From the NCBI GenBank assembly GCA_963837585.1, contig CAWINX010000003.1, positions 186,001 to 250,000 of the forward strand: a stretch of DNA of 64,000 nt. Reading direction: 5' to 3'. The translations under genes were made by a program, and so were the position numbers. Shown one piece after another: positions 16,197 to 29,573 of this stretch. How positions within the stretch are numbered: the stretch's first letter is position 1; the number at the start of each line of letters is the position of its first letter. A model generated the notes under the pieces. The model was not told the DNA's origin. It saw only the letters and a program-made list of their open reading frames with translations, and searched no databases. Source of the stretch: CAWINX01 sp963837585. Lineage in GTDB: Bacteria; Actinomycetota; Thermoleophilia; Solirubrobacterales; 70-9.

Positions 16197-17319
16197 GGGC
16201 GTTGGCGGCGATGAACTCCTCGGTCTGCTCGCGGGCCTCATCGTCGGGCCGCTGGCTGTGCGGGGACTTCATCAGGTAGCTGGAGGGGCCGTCGAGCTGG
16301 CCGGCGATGCCGTTGTTGAGCGCCAGTTTGATGATCCGCACCGCGTCGATCACGACGCCGGCCGAGTTGGGCGAGTCCCAGACCTCGAGCTTCAGCTCGA
16401 CGTTGAGCGGCACGTCGCCGAAGGCTTTGCCCTCGAGACGGATGTGCGCCCACTTGCGGTCGGTCAGCCAGGCGACGTAGTCGGATGGACCGACGTGGAC
16501 GTCCTCTTCGGGCAGCTCATGGCCCATGATCGAGGTGACCGCGTTGGTCTTGGAGATCTTCTTCGAGTCGAGCCGCTCGCGCTCGAGCATGTTGAAGAAG
16601 TCCATATTGCCGCCGACGTTGAGCTGGCTGGTCCGCTCCATCCGCACGCCGCGCTCGTGGAAGAGGCGGGCGAGCTGGCGGTGGACGATCGTCGCGCCGA
16701 CCTGGGACTTGATGTCGTCGCCGATGATCGGCAGCCCGGCGTCGCGGAAGCGGCCGTCCCAGTAGTCCTCGCGGGCGATGAAGACGGGCAGGCAGTTGAC
16801 GAAGCCGACGCCGGCCTTCAGCGCCTGCTCGACGTACCACTTGGTCGCCTGCTCGGAGCCGACCGGCAGGTAACAGACGAGGACATCAGCCTTGGTCTCC
16901 TTGAGGATGCCGACAATGTCGGCGGTCTCGCCGGGAGCTTTTTTGATCTTCTGTTTGAGGTATTTGCCGAGGCCGTCGTGGGTCATCCCACGCTCGACCT
17001 TGATCCCCAGCGGCGGCACCTCGGCGAACTTGATCGTGTTGTTCTGACCCGACCAGATCGCCTCGGAGAGGTCTTTGCCGACCTTCTCGGCGTCGATGTC
17101 GAAGGCAGCCACGAACTCGACGTCGCGAACGTGGTAGCCGCCAAGATCGACGTGCATCAGGCCGGGGACCTGCTCGTTGGGATCGGCGTCCTTGTAGTAC
17201 TGGACGCCCTGGATGAAGGAGTTGGCGCAGTTGCCGACGCCGACGATCGCGACTCTGACCTTGTCGTCCGTCGCCGCGGCGGCGCCGTTGCTGCCGTTTG
17301 CTCCGTTGGTCTCGCTCAT
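16165..17319 (-). CDS. ino1: Inositol-3-phosphate synthase
   Basis: Converts glucose 6-phosphate to 1L-myo-inositol 3-phosphate with bound NAD. The N-terminal NAD loop is IVGVGNCANSFIQG; the family's QLNVGGNMDFFNM, SKTNAVTSIM and DSPNSAGVVIDAVR segments are all present. 384 residues, the size of actinobacterial enzymes. A GAAGGA ribosome-binding site precedes the ATG. The upstream gene is the CDP-alcohol phosphatidyltransferase and the downstream one the GT-PHP fusion, so inositol phosphate made here is probably used at once for phosphatidylinositol-type lipids. No frameshift seen. Confidence 0.96.
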   Translation of the reverse strand: MSETNGANGSNGAAAATDDKVRVAIVGVGNCANSFIQGVQYYKDADPNEQVPGLMHVDLGGYHVRDVEFVAAFDIDAEKVGKDLSEAIWSGQNNTIKFAEVPPLGIKVERGMTHDGLGKYLKQKIKKAPGETADIVGILKETKADVLVCYLPVGSEQATKWYVEQALKAGVGFVNCLPVFIAREDYWDGRFRDAGLPIIGDDIKSQVGATIVHRQLARLFHERGVRMERTSQLNVGGNMDFFNMLERERLDSKKISKTNAVTSIMGHELPEEDVHVGPSDYVAWLTDRKWAHIRLEGKAFGDVPLNVELKLEVWDSPNSAGVVIDAVRIIKLALNNGIAGQLDGPSSYLMKSPHSQRPDDEAREQTEEFIAANARGKSPVVVGS

Positions 17320-17380
17320 GAAATTCGAAGTCCTTCCTCGATCAGGCTAGGTGGGAAAGCACCCCTCCGGCCTGGACTGG

Positions 17381-18064
17381 TTACAGATCGTCAGTTTGCC
17401 CTCGCGGACGGCGGACTGGAAACTCCCGTGAAAGTTCGTTTCGGACGTGCCATACACGCTGAACAACGGTGACGATGGTCAACGCCGCGATTGCGTAAAT
17501 CGACGGCGCCAGAAGCTCGAAATCGCCGAGTCCGGCGCCCTTGGCGAAAACCAGGCCGATCGAAAGTAGCACCACCCTGACCGGTCGCGTCGCCAAACCG
17601 ACCTTGCACTCGACCCCGAGAGCCTCGGCGCGGGCCCTCGTATAGGAGACCATCAGCGAGCCGAGCACCGCCACCACGCACATCGCGGCGGCGAAATCGT
17701 CGCCGGTCGCGGCGAAGTAGCCGGCGACCGCGGCGAGCACCACCCCCTCCTCGATCCGGTCCAGGGTCGAGTCGAGGAAGGCGCCGAACAGCGTCCCCTT
17801 GCCCGACATCCGCGAGTAGCGACCGTCGAGCGTGTCCATCGTCGAACCGACGATGAAGGCGACGCCGGCGAGAAAGAAGAGCCGCTGGGTGACCAGCGCG
17901 GCGGCGAGGAGGTTGAGCGCCAGGCCGACCATCGAGATCGCGTTCGGGGTGAGCCGCGACTCGATAAGGCGCTCACGGGCGTAGGAGCGAAGCTCCTGCC
18001 CGTTGCGGGCCTGGCGACCGTTGCGGCGACCGCCTGGGGCCCTTGGGGGCGCCGAGGATTCCAT
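17381..18064 (-). CDS. CDP-alcohol phosphatidyltransferase (phosphatidylinositol-phosphate synthase type)
   Basis: Membrane enzyme joining CDP-diacylglycerol to an alcohol; with ino1 next to it, inositol phosphate is the likely acceptor. The signature DxxDGxx(A/S)R...G...D...D is DTLDGRYSR, then GAFLDSTLD; serine replaces the usual alanine. Five or six hydrophobic helices follow, with conserved LTPNAISMVGL before them. 227 residues. Residues 1-30 are Arg/Gly-rich and may be an over-extended start. A 61 bp gap separates it from ino1, and 30 bp from the PAP2 gene upstream, so all are likely co-transcribed. Confidence 0.88.
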   Translation of the reverse strand: MESSAPPRAPGGRRNGRQARNGQELRSYARERLIESRLTPNAISMVGLALNLLAAALVTQRLFFLAGVAFIVGSTMDTLDGRYSRMSGKGTLFGAFLDSTLDRIEEGVVLAAVAGYFAATGDDFAAAMCVVAVLGSLMVSYTRARAEALGVECKVGLATRPVRVVLLSIGLVFAKGAGLGDFELLAPSIYAIAALTIVTVVQRVWHVRNELSREFPVRRPRGQTDDL

Positions 18065-18094
18065 TGAGACGTGAGGCTACCGGGCGAGCCGAGG

Positions 18095-18877
18095 CTAAGC
18101 CTCGGCCTCTTGGGGAACGCCCGGCCGTCCCCACGCCCAGGCGTGCGGCCGGGCGCGGGCCAGAAGACGATGGGCGACCAGGGCGGATGTCGCGGCGACC
18201 ATTGCGCCGAGCGCCGCGTCGACCCAGTAGTGGTTGGCGGTGACGATCACGACCCAGATGACCAGGGCCGGCCAGATCGCCCAGAAGGCTTTGGTGAAGC
18301 GGTGGCGGGACACCCTCACCCCGGTGATGCCGATCATCAGCGCGAAGGCGCAGTGCATGCTCGGCACCGCCGCGTAGGGGTTGATGAAGATCTTCGCCAG
18401 TGAGGAGTCGTGGTTGACGTTGGAGAAGTCGACGATCGTGTCGACGAACCCGTGGCCGGGGAACATCCGCGGCGGCGCGGTCGGGAAGAGCGTGTAGCCG
18501 ATCAACGCCAGGCCCATCGAGACCACGAACATGTTGCGGACGAAGTAGTAGGACTCGTTGCGGCGCAGATAGAGCCAGACGAGGAAACCGAGGGCGATCG
18601 AGAACTGCGCGTTGAGGTAGACCTGGTTGGCGAAGTCGATCAGCCAATGAGCGGGAAGGAAGACCGCCTGAAGGCTGGGCTCGAAGAAGGTGTGAGTCGA
18701 GCGCTCGAAGTCGATCACCTGCTGGCCGTGGGCGATCGCGACCGAGCGCTCGCTGTCGGCGACGCCTCGCACCAGCTCGTAGGCGAAATCGACCAGGACG
18801 AGGATGGCGAGCTGGCGGCCGGCATCGCCCCAGCCCTGGGGTAGCTTGGCCGTCACTCTGGCGAGCGCGCGAGACAC
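18095..18877 (-). CDS. PAP2-family membrane phosphatase (AUR1/inositol-lipid type)
   Basis: 260-residue multi-helix membrane protein with the PAP2 phosphatase motifs YAAVPSMHCAFAL and NHYWVDAALG, the latter carrying the catalytic His-Asp pair; the first motif is a relaxed TLFPTAPPR. The layout resembles the PAP2_3/AUR1 group rather than soluble PAP2 enzymes. It is the first gene of the minus-strand operon with a phosphatidylinositol-phosphate-type synthase and ino1, so removal of phosphate from an inositol lipid is a reasonable guess. The GTG start lies about where transcription from the promoter at 18885-18913 should begin, so the mRNA may be leaderless. Confidence 0.82.
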   Translation of the reverse strand: MSRALARVTAKLPQGWGDAGRQLAILVLVDFAYELVRGVADSERSVAIAHGQQVIDFERSTHTFFEPSLQAVFLPAHWLIDFANQVYLNAQFSIALGFLVWLYLRRNESYYFVRNMFVVSMGLALIGYTLFPTAPPRMFPGHGFVDTIVDFSNVNHDSSLAKIFINPYAAVPSMHCAFALMIGITGVRVSRHRFTKAFWAIWPALVIWVVIVTANHYWVDAALGAMVAATSALVAHRLLARARPHAWAWGRPGVPQEAEA

Positions 18878-18884
18878 GCGGGCA

Positions 18885-18913
18885 ATTGTAATCCGCGCGT
18901 TAACGGATGTGAA
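18885..18913 (-). promoter_or_regulatory. Sigma-70-type promoter, probably leaderless, for the inositol-lipid operon
   Basis: On the minus strand TTCACA and TACAAT are 17 bp apart, a good -35/-10 pair (one mismatch each to TTGACA/TATAAT). Transcription would start about 18878, next to the GTG start codon at 18877. Confidence 0.55.
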
Positions 18914-18942
18914 TGGCGCGCGGGTCCGCGCGAGATTCGCCC

Positions 18943-19760
18943 CTACGACACGAAGCTGAGGACCTGTCGATGGCCCCGGGGTCGTCGATCCAGGGCCAGT
19001 GGCCGGCGCCGGGGAGCAGCTTCAGCTCGGCGCCCGGGAGGCGCTCGGCGTAGAGGCGGGCGAAGTCCGTGGAGAGATACGGGTCGCGATCGCCCCAGAG
19101 GACGAGGGCGGGACAGGTCAGCTTGCCGAGGTCTTTTCCGGCCTCGGCAAGGCGGTCGGGATCGGCGTCGCGGTAGAGCTCGAGGATGGCTCGTTGGGTT
19201 CCCTTGTCCCAGTGCCGCCAGACCATCTCGACGAACTCGGGCGGCATTGCGCTGCGGTCGCCACGGGCCTGGCGCATGATCAGCGCCATCGACCGCCTGG
19301 TCGTCGTCGCGTTGACGAACTCGCCGATCAGCCGGCGGCGCCAGACGTAGCGGGCGATCCAGTGCCAGCGATAGCCGGGGAGGAGCGGAACCGCGTTGGC
19401 GATGACGAGGCGCTCGACCCGCTCGGGGCGGCGCTGGGCGCCGATCAGCGCCAGGGCGCCCCAGTCGTGGACGACGAGGTTTTGGCGGTCGATCCCGAGT
19501 TGGTCGAGGCAGCGATAAAGGAAGTCGGAGAGCCCGTACATCGTGTAGTCGAAGCGAGCCGGGTCGGGGCGGGCGGAGCGGCCCCAGCCGGGCATGTCGA
19601 TCGCGATCGCCGGGCCGCCACGCTCGAGGAAGGGCAGCCAGTCCTCGCTGTGGGTCGGGTTGCCGTGGCAGTAGACGGTCGGCGTCCCCTCCCCCTCGAC
19701 GCGCAGGTAGAAGGCCTCGACCCCGTCGACCGTCAGCCTCCCCTCTTCGATCGCAGCCAC
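18943..19760 (-). CDS. Alpha/beta hydrolase, haloalkane dehalogenase-like
   Basis: Alpha/beta hydrolase fold with an aspartate nucleophile in VVHDWGALAL, the HDWG form seen in haloalkane dehalogenases and fluoroacetate dehalogenases rather than the serine elbow. HGNPTHSEDW forms the oxyanion loop (HGNP), LWGDRDPY carries the acid residue region, and GAGHWPWID holds the catalytic histidine. Near 18968 a frameshift turns the tail into RSSASCRRG; the other frame gives VLSFVS and a stop at 18943. Substrate unknown; hydrolysis of a C-halogen or ester bond is inferred from the nucleophile only. Divergent from nth, 35 bp apart. Confidence 0.85.
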
Positions 19761-19794
19761 GCCCCCACTCTATGTTGAGGTCTAGGGTCCGCAG

Positions 19795-20462
19795 ATGGCA
19801 TGGAAGCGACCGAGTCGGCGGCGGGTGCGGGCGATTCGGGATCGGTTGCGGGAGATGTACGGGCGGCCGGTCAACGACCCGCACGGCCATCCGATCGCCG
19901 AGCTGGTCAAGACCGTCCTCTCCCAGGCGACCAACGACCGCAACCGCGATCGCTCCTTCGCGGCGCTGCGCGAGCGCTACCCGACCTGGGAGGAGGTTCG
20001 CGACGCGCCGGTGGACGAGCTGGAGGAGACGATCCGCGTCGGCGGGCTGTCGCGGCAGAAGGCGCCGCGGATCCAGGCGATCCTCGAACGGCTGGGCGAC
20101 CATCCCGACCTCGACTGGACGCGGACCGCCCCGCGCGAGGAGTCGCTGGACTTCCTGCTCGGCCTGCCGGGGGTGGGGCGGAAAACGGCGGCCTGCGTGC
20201 TGATCTTCACCTGGGGCATTCCGGAGATCCCGGTCGACGTCCACATCCACCGGGTCGGCGGGCGGCTCGGCCTCTTCCCCGTCGAAGGCCTCCTTCGAGC
20301 GCGCCCACGACGAGATGCTGGCTGATCGTCGATCCCGAGGACGCCTACGAGCTGCACATGAACCTGATCCGCCACGGGCGCGAGGTCTGTCGCCCCAAAC
20401 CACGCTGCGGCGAGTGCGAGCTACGCCGGATGTGTCCCTGGTACCGTGCGCGCGGCAAATGA
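19795..20462 (+). CDS. nth: Endonuclease III-like DNA glycosylase/AP lyase
   Basis: Removes oxidised pyrimidines and cuts at abasic sites. Helix-hairpin-helix LPGVGRKTAACVL carries the catalytic lysine; VDVHIHRVGGRLGL contains the catalytic aspartate; the C-terminal 4Fe-4S loop is VCRPKPRCGECELRRMC (C-x6-C-x2-C-x5-C). Two frameshifts, near 20290 and 20323, interrupt the segment after GRLGLFPVE; the tail returns as VDPEDAYELHMNLI. About 222 residues. The stop overlaps the next start (ATGA). It opens a short plus-strand unit with the cytochrome gene. Confidence 0.9.
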
Positions 20463-20875
20463 GTAAAAAGACCTTCGTCATCTTCGGGCTGCTGGTCGTG
20501 TTCCTCGCGGTCCTGATTCCCTGGCTCGCCTTCAGGTCGAGAGGCGACGCGGCGACCGGCGCGCAACAGGTGCCGGCCGACCTGAAGACCGGCCAGGCGC
20601 TCTTCCAGACCAACTGCGGCACCTGCCACACGCTCTACGCGGCGGGGACCGACGGCAACTTCGCCCCGAACCTCGATGTTCTGCTGGCGCCGTCGGGCCC
20701 GCCGAGCGGGCCGACCGCGCAGCAGACGATCACGGCCACCAAGGGCCGCGTCCTCAACGCGATCGACAACGGGGTGGACAGCACCACCCCGGGCCGCATG
20801 CCGGCCGGCATCCTCGACGGGCAGCAGGCCCAGCAGGTCGCCCAGTTCGTCGCCGAGGAAGCCGGCAAGGGCTAA
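20459..20875 (+). CDS. Membrane-anchored c-type cytochrome
   Basis: 138 residues: one N-terminal transmembrane anchor (FVIFGLLVVFLAVLIPWLAF), then a single c-type heme domain with CGTCH at about residue 55 and an axial methionine candidate in GRMPAG. The domain sits outside the membrane and should carry electrons for a respiratory complex; partners are not adjacent. The ATG overlaps the nth stop. The region between this gene and dnaK (about 140 bp) shows no further gene. Confidence 0.88.
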   Translation: MSKKTFVIFGLLVVFLAVLIPWLAFRSRGDAATGAQQVPADLKTGQALFQTNCGTCHTLYAAGTDGNFAPNLDVLLAPSGPPSGPTAQQTITATKGRVLNAIDNGVDSTTPGRMPAGILDGQQAQQVAQFVAEEAGKG

Positions 20876-21016
20876 GCCCCTTCCGGCGCGCGCGCAACCG
20901 GCCGAACAGCCCTACCCTTAAGCCGAGGCACTCGGATGGCCGATCCCTGTGATCTGCCATACTGAAACTTAGATTTTCTCCCAGTCACGACGAAACCCCT
21001 GGAGGTAGGCGGCAAA

Positions 21017-22908
<1,892 letters not shown>

Positions 22909-22912
<4 letters not shown>

Positions 22913-23515
22913 GCGAGTCTCAGGACGCTGAGGGACGGGACCGCTCGGCCGCGGGTCCTGTCGGGGCAGGGGACCCACCGCCCCCTCCGGTAGCTGAAGC
23001 TTCCTCAGGGGCGGTACCCCCTACCCCGCCACCCGCGGATGAAGCGGACCGGGTCGAAGCGGATCTGGAGGGATCTGCTCAGGGAGCGGGACGACTACCT
23101 AGACCTCGCGAAGCGGACGAAAGCTGACTTCGAGAACTTCAGGAAGCGGATGGCTACCGAGGTTCAGGCCGCCGGCGCGCGTGGCAAGGGGGAGCTGGCG
23201 CGGGATGTGGTCACTGTGGTCGACGATCTCGAGCGAGCGCTTGAAGCTGCCGGCCTCGATCCAGACGGGGACTCAGAGGACGCGCTGGCACATGGAGTGC
23301 TCCTTGTGTTCCGGAGCTTGCGGGAGACACTCGGCCGCAATGGGATCGAGGTGATCGATCCGACTGGGGAGCGGTTTGATCCTCAGTGGCATGAGGCGCT
23401 CTCGACCGTTGCCGCTGACGGAACCGACTCCGGGACGGTTGTGGAGGTTCTGCAGAAGGGGTATCGCCTTGGCGACCAGTTGATTCGACCCGCCAGGGTG
23501 GTCGTCAGCGAGTAG
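22909..23515 (+). CDS. grpE: Nucleotide exchange factor GrpE
   Basis: Releases ADP from DnaK. Residues 1-55 are a Pro/acidic, probably disordered arm; then the long dimer helix (RDDYLDLAKRTKADFENFRKRM) and the beta-wing (FDPQWHEALSTV, VLQKGYRLGDQLIRPARVVV). A frameshift near 23075 separates arm and helix. GTG start overlaps the dnaK stop (GTGA). About 200 residues when repaired. G+C in the disordered arm and first helix is a little lower than in dnaK. Confidence 0.94.
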
Positions 23516-23525
23516 AGGAACCGGA

Positions 23526-24638
23526 ATGGCAGAAGATCTCTACAAGGTGCTGGGCGTCGCCAAGAAGGCGTCGGACGAGGAGATCAAGAAGGCGTACCGG
23601 AAACTGGCGCGCCAGTACCACCCCGACCGCAACCCCGACGACCCGAAGGCGGAGGAGAAGTTCAAGGAGGTCCAGGGGGCCTACGACACGCTCTCGGACT
23701 CCGAGAAGCGCAAGGAGTACGACGCCGGCGGGACGTTTGGCGGCTTCGGCGGGGCGCCCGGGGGCGGTCCGTTCGCCGGCGGCGGCGCGCCGGGCGGTGG
23801 CTTCGGCGGGGTCGACTTCGGCGACGTCTTCTCCAACCTCTTCAACCGGGGTGGCGGACGGCCGCAGGCCCAGCAGGTGCGCGGCCGCGATCTCGAGACC
23901 GAGGTCCAGCTCAGCTTCGACCAGGCGGTGAACGGAACGCAGCTCAGCGTCACGGTGCCGAAGGCGGAGCGCTGCACAACCTGCCACGGCAGTGGCGCCA
24001 AACCGGGGACGAGCCCGACGACCTGTCCGCGCTGCGGCGGCCGCGGCATCGACGCGCAGAGCCAGGGCTTCTTCTCAATCAGCCAGCCCTGCCCGCAGTG
24101 CGGCGGCTCCGGCGAGGTGATCGAGGACCCCTGCCCGACCTGCGGCGGCTCCGGCCTCACCCAGCAGAACAAGCGCTACAAGGTGAACATCCCGGCCGGG
24201 GTCAAGGACGGGACGCGGATCCGCCTCGCCGGCAAGGGCGAGGCCGGGCCGCGCGGCGGGCCCCCGGGGGACCTCTTCGTGACGACCCGCGTTACCCCGT
24301 CACCGGTCTTCAAGCGACTCGACGACGGCAACCTCGAGGTGGTCGTGCCGATCACCGTCGCCGAGGCGCTGCGCGGCGGCACGATCGAGGTGCCGACGCT
24401 GGAGGGGACGAAGAAGATCAAGGTCGTCCCGGGGACGAAGCACGGGACGCTGCAGCGGCTGCGCGGCGAGGGACCCCCGAAGCCGAAGGGCAAGGGGCGC
24501 GGCGACATTCGCTATCGGCTGGAGATCGACGTCCCCGCGGAGTTGAGCGAAGAGCAGGCCGAGGCGGTCGAGAAGCTGGCCGAGGCGCTGAACGGCGCCA
24601 ACCCGCGCGAGTCGCTGCTGCGGGAGGCCTCCAAATGA
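23526..24638 (+). CDS. dnaJ: Chaperone protein DnaJ (Hsp40)
   Basis: Co-chaperone stimulating DnaK ATPase. J-domain at residues 1-70 with YHPDRNPDD (HPD motif), a Gly/Phe-rich linker, four zinc-binding repeats (CTTCHGSG, CPRCGGRG, CPQCGGSG, CPTCGGSG) and two beta-sandwich domains. 370 residues and uninterrupted. It ends in an ATGA overlap with hspR. Confidence 0.97.
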   Translation: MAEDLYKVLGVAKKASDEEIKKAYRKLARQYHPDRNPDDPKAEEKFKEVQGAYDTLSDSEKRKEYDAGGTFGGFGGAPGGGPFAGGGAPGGGFGGVDFGDVFSNLFNRGGGRPQAQQVRGRDLETEVQLSFDQAVNGTQLSVTVPKAERCTTCHGSGAKPGTSPTTCPRCGGRGIDAQSQGFFSISQPCPQCGGSGEVIEDPCPTCGGSGLTQQNKRYKVNIPAGVKDGTRIRLAGKGEAGPRGGPPGDLFVTTRVTPSPVFKRLDDGNLEVVVPITVAEALRGGTIEVPTLEGTKKIKVVPGTKHGTLQRLRGEGPPKPKGKGRGDIRYRLEIDVPAELSEEQAEAVEKLAEALNGANPRESLLREASK

Positions 24639-24938
24639 GCGGCGGCCGAGTCAGCCGGACGCGAATCGAGGCGGTGGTCGACGAGGAGCGCGGCGTCTTC
24701 ATGATCTCGGTCGCCGCCGAGCTCGCCCAAATGCACCCGCAAACGCTGCGGGTGTACGAGGCGCGGGGGCTGATCGAGCCGCAGCGCTCGCCGAAGAACA
24801 CGCGCCTGTACTCGCAGCGCGACGTCAACCTGCTGCGGCGGATCCACCAGCTGACCGCCGAAGGCCTCAACCTGGCCGGCGTCGAGCGGGTGCTGGAGCT
24901 GGAGCAACGCCTGGAAGAACTTGAGAGAAGGAGCGCGG

Positions 24939-24949
<11 letters not shown>
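24635..24949 (+). CDS. hspR: MerR-family heat shock repressor HspR
   Basis: 104 residues. MerR-type winged HTH (MISVAAELAQMHPQTLRVYEARGL, then SPKNTRLYSQRDVNLLRRI) plus a short coiled coil (LAGVERVLELEQRLEELERR). In Streptomyces and mycobacteria HspR with DnaK represses the dnaK operon at HAIR sites. Its place between dnaJ and clpB matches those operons. N-terminal 20 residues are an extra tail. The end overlaps clpB by 11 bp. Confidence 0.93.
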
Positions 24950-27462
<2,513 letters not shown>

Positions 27463-27482
27463 GGCACCTGGTTCGCGACGCG

Positions 27483-27836
27483 ATGGACGGCCACGTCGGC
27501 GGCATCGGTCAGAATTCCGCCGACGTCATGAGGAGCCTGCGTGAAACGCTCCCCTCAATCTCCCTCACACAGCTCGCCGCGCTGCTGGGACGGTCGCAAC
27601 GCCAGGTGAACCGGTGGGCAACGCAGACGAGCGCGCCGGCACGGCGCCTCGAACTCGTCGCCCGCATCGCCGCGCTGCTGCGTCACTCGTGGACCGAGGA
27701 GGGGGTCGTCGCGTGGTTCCTGAGGCCGCGTTCGGACCTCGGCGGCAAGACGCCCGTCGACGTGATCGACGAACCTGCCCGAGAGTTGGATTTGATCACC
27801 GCGGCTCGGCGCGGGCGAGCCCAACATGGCTCCTAG
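27483..27836 (+). CDS. Xre/MbcA/ParS-type antitoxin
   Basis: About 117 residues. N-terminal HTH (LTQLAALLGRSQRQVNRWAT) and a C-terminal GGKTPVDVIDEPARELDLITAARRG segment typical of the DUF2384/MbcA toxin-binding domain, which normally occludes the active site of a RES toxin. The start could be 27483 or ATG at 27528. Its stop overlaps the toxin start by 11 bp, the usual coupling in RES-Xre modules. Probably also represses its own operon (inference). Confidence 0.82.
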   Translation: MDGHVGGIGQNSADVMRSLRETLPSISLTQLAALLGRSQRQVNRWATQTSAPARRLELVARIAALLRHSWTEEGVVAWFLRPRSDLGGKTPVDVIDEPARELDLITAARRGRAQHGS

Positions 27837-28449
27837 CCCGAAGCCTCGGGCAATCGAGATCGTCGAAACCTTCTACAGGTACTCGAGCTACGACGTTCCA
27901 TTCTGGGTAAGGCCCAACACGACGGACGAGCGGTGGCACCATGCCGGCGACGGCCCCACCCAGTACATGAGCGCCACCGCCGACGGCGCGTGGGCCGAGC
28001 TGATCCGAAACGAAAACCTTCGCTCCGAAAGCGACCTCTCCCTGGTGAACATGCCTCTGTGGCAGGTCAAAATAGAACAGGGTGGAATCGCCGACTACAG
28101 CACGTTCGAGCGAGCCGAAGAAGCCGGCTTGCCACCCGATGCGCTGATCGACGACGATCAGACTCGGTGTCGAGAGGAGAGCCGTCGCCTGCGGGATGAG
28201 GGGTTCACCGGGGCTCTCTATCCCTCCGCAGCCCTGCCTGGGGAGACCAGCCTGGTCATCTTCGGGGCCAAGATCCTGCTGCCTTGGGGCGCCCCCCGCG
28301 TCTTGGCGTCAGGCGTGCCGGCCATGCGCCTCAGTGTCGGCACGCCCCCGCGAGACCTGGTGTCCCGGGTCCGCCACCTCGGCGCGCCACATGCGGGGTT
28401 CTCCGAATATCAGCGACTCAACCGCGGAGTCACGAGGAAACGCCGGTGA
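27826..28449 (+). CDS. RES-domain toxin (NAD-degrading)
   Basis: 207 residues, RES domain. Motifs fit the family's Arg/Tyr/Glu-Ser core: FYRYSSYDVPFWVRPN, PTQYMSATADGAWAEL (the GAWAEL helix), then LYPSAALPGETSLVIF. RES toxins such as MbcT phosphorolyse or hydrolyse NAD+ and stop growth. Starts ATG inside the antitoxin's last codons. Uninterrupted frame, in contrast to many neighbours. Lies between two copies of the clpB 3' end. Confidence 0.85.
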   Translation: MAPSPKPRAIEIVETFYRYSSYDVPFWVRPNTTDERWHHAGDGPTQYMSATADGAWAELIRNENLRSESDLSLVNMPLWQVKIEQGGIADYSTFERAEEAGLPPDALIDDDQTRCREESRRLRDEGFTGALYPSAALPGETSLVIFGAKILLPWGAPRVLASGVPAMRLSVGTPPRDLVSRVRHLGAPHAGFSEYQRLNRGVTRKRR

Positions 28450-28574
28450 CTCAGAAACAATCTATTGACAAAATGGCAACAGAAACCCTCCAAGGTTCTT
28501 GCGAAGGAGATGTCGTGCAGGTCGGGGCAGAGGGGGGCGAACTGTCCTTCGGCGTGCATACTCAGGTGGCCTGA
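28445..28574 (+). pseudogene. Displaced original 3' end of clpB (right direct repeat plus tail)
   Basis: Not a gene by itself. Translated in one frame it reads VTQKQSIDKMATETLQG and then EGDVVQVGAEGGELSFGV before a TGA. The first part is a copy of ClpB's VIQKQLIDKLA, and the second matches the family's final strand (EGD.V.V.A..GEL.F). The simplest view is that this is the ancestral clpB terminus cut off by insertion of the RES-Xre module. It overlaps the end of the toxin gene by a few bases. Confidence 0.7.
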
Positions 28575-28624
28575 ACGGGCCTCGACTGGAGATTCCGAGA
28601 CTTTTCGCCCACAATTCGGTCTGT

Positions 28625-29566
28625 ATGTCTGAAATGACTCAACCGACAGCGCGCCTGCGAGCCTCGCTCGCCAACGCCGCCTTCGCGGTCGAGGACCGCG
28701 TCGCGATCGGCGGACGGAGGTCGCGAGGGGGGCGTGAGCTGCCGGGCGAGCGGGGGCGCGCGGGCCCGTGCTCGACGCCGTCAAATGGCCCTTCCAGCGG
28801 CTCGCCTGGGCAGTGCAGGAACACCTGCTCTGGCCGCTCCAGGATCGCGCCGACGGCTGGAGCCGATCCACCCGAGCGGTCGCCGCCGGGGGGGTAGCGC
28901 TCGTCGCACTTGGCGGCTGCGCGCTGGGGCTGGTTCTCGCGACCGGAGGGAACAGCCAACCGGCCGCGGCGCCGGTTGTCGCGCCGGTGACGCCTCCCCC
29001 CGCCCCGGTGCCGACGCCGATCGCCAAGGCGCCGGCGGCGCCGGTTCTACACGGCGTCCCACCGGTCTTCAAAGCCAAGGCGGGGCTGACGGGCGCCAAG
29101 GCCACGGGCGCCAAGACGAAGAGCGCGACCGGCAGCTCCACCTCCGCTCGACAAGACCGGCGCCTCGAGCGCCGCGACGTCGGCGACTGGAGCGGGTGAG
29201 CCGGCCGGCCCCGCTGCGCTGAAGGTCGCCAGGCGCTTCGCCGGCGCCTTCGTCCTCTACGAGATCGGACAGGGCTCGCCGCAGACTCGGGCCGCTTTTC
29301 ACGCAACCGCGACCCCGCAGCTGTCGCACTCGCTGCTGAAACGCCCGCCGCGCCTTCCGGCCAACGCCAAGGTGCCGAAAGCCAAAGTCGTAAATCTGGT
29401 CCCCGGTCCCTCTCACGACGGGGTCTATACGGTCAGCGTCTCGCTGCTGCGGGTGGGGGTGACCAGCGAGCTGCGGCTGGCGATGCAGAAAGGCAAGGCG
29501 CCGGCAGGGAACGCTCCCGGCTCAAAGAAGACAATGAGTTGGCGAGTAGTGGACATAAACGGCTAG
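28625..29566 (+). CDS. Membrane-anchored protein with C-terminal extracytoplasmic domain
   Basis: Three frames must be joined (shifts near 28745 and 29150). Cytoplasmic N-terminus (RLRASLANAAFAVEDR), one transmembrane helix (AVAAGGVALVALGGCALGLVLA), a Pro/Ala/Lys-rich linker (GAKATGAKTKSATG) and a C-terminal domain (RRFAGAFVLYEIGQGSP, TPQLSHSLLKRPPR, VYTVSVSLLRVG) that resembles NTF2-like TcpC/VirB8 domains. A 7 bp gap to the peptidoglycan hydrolase gene suggests one operon. Such pairs occur near conjugation-like gene sets; no other transfer gene is in the window. Role inferred weakly. Confidence 0.65.
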
Positions 29567-29573
29567 ACGACCG

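Noticed and set aside
20917..20936. HAIR (HspR) site upstream of dnaK
   Set aside because: CTTAAGC...ACTCGGA only partly matches CTTGAGT-N7-ACTCAAG and the spacing is one base short. HspR control is likely from gene order, but this site is not convincing.
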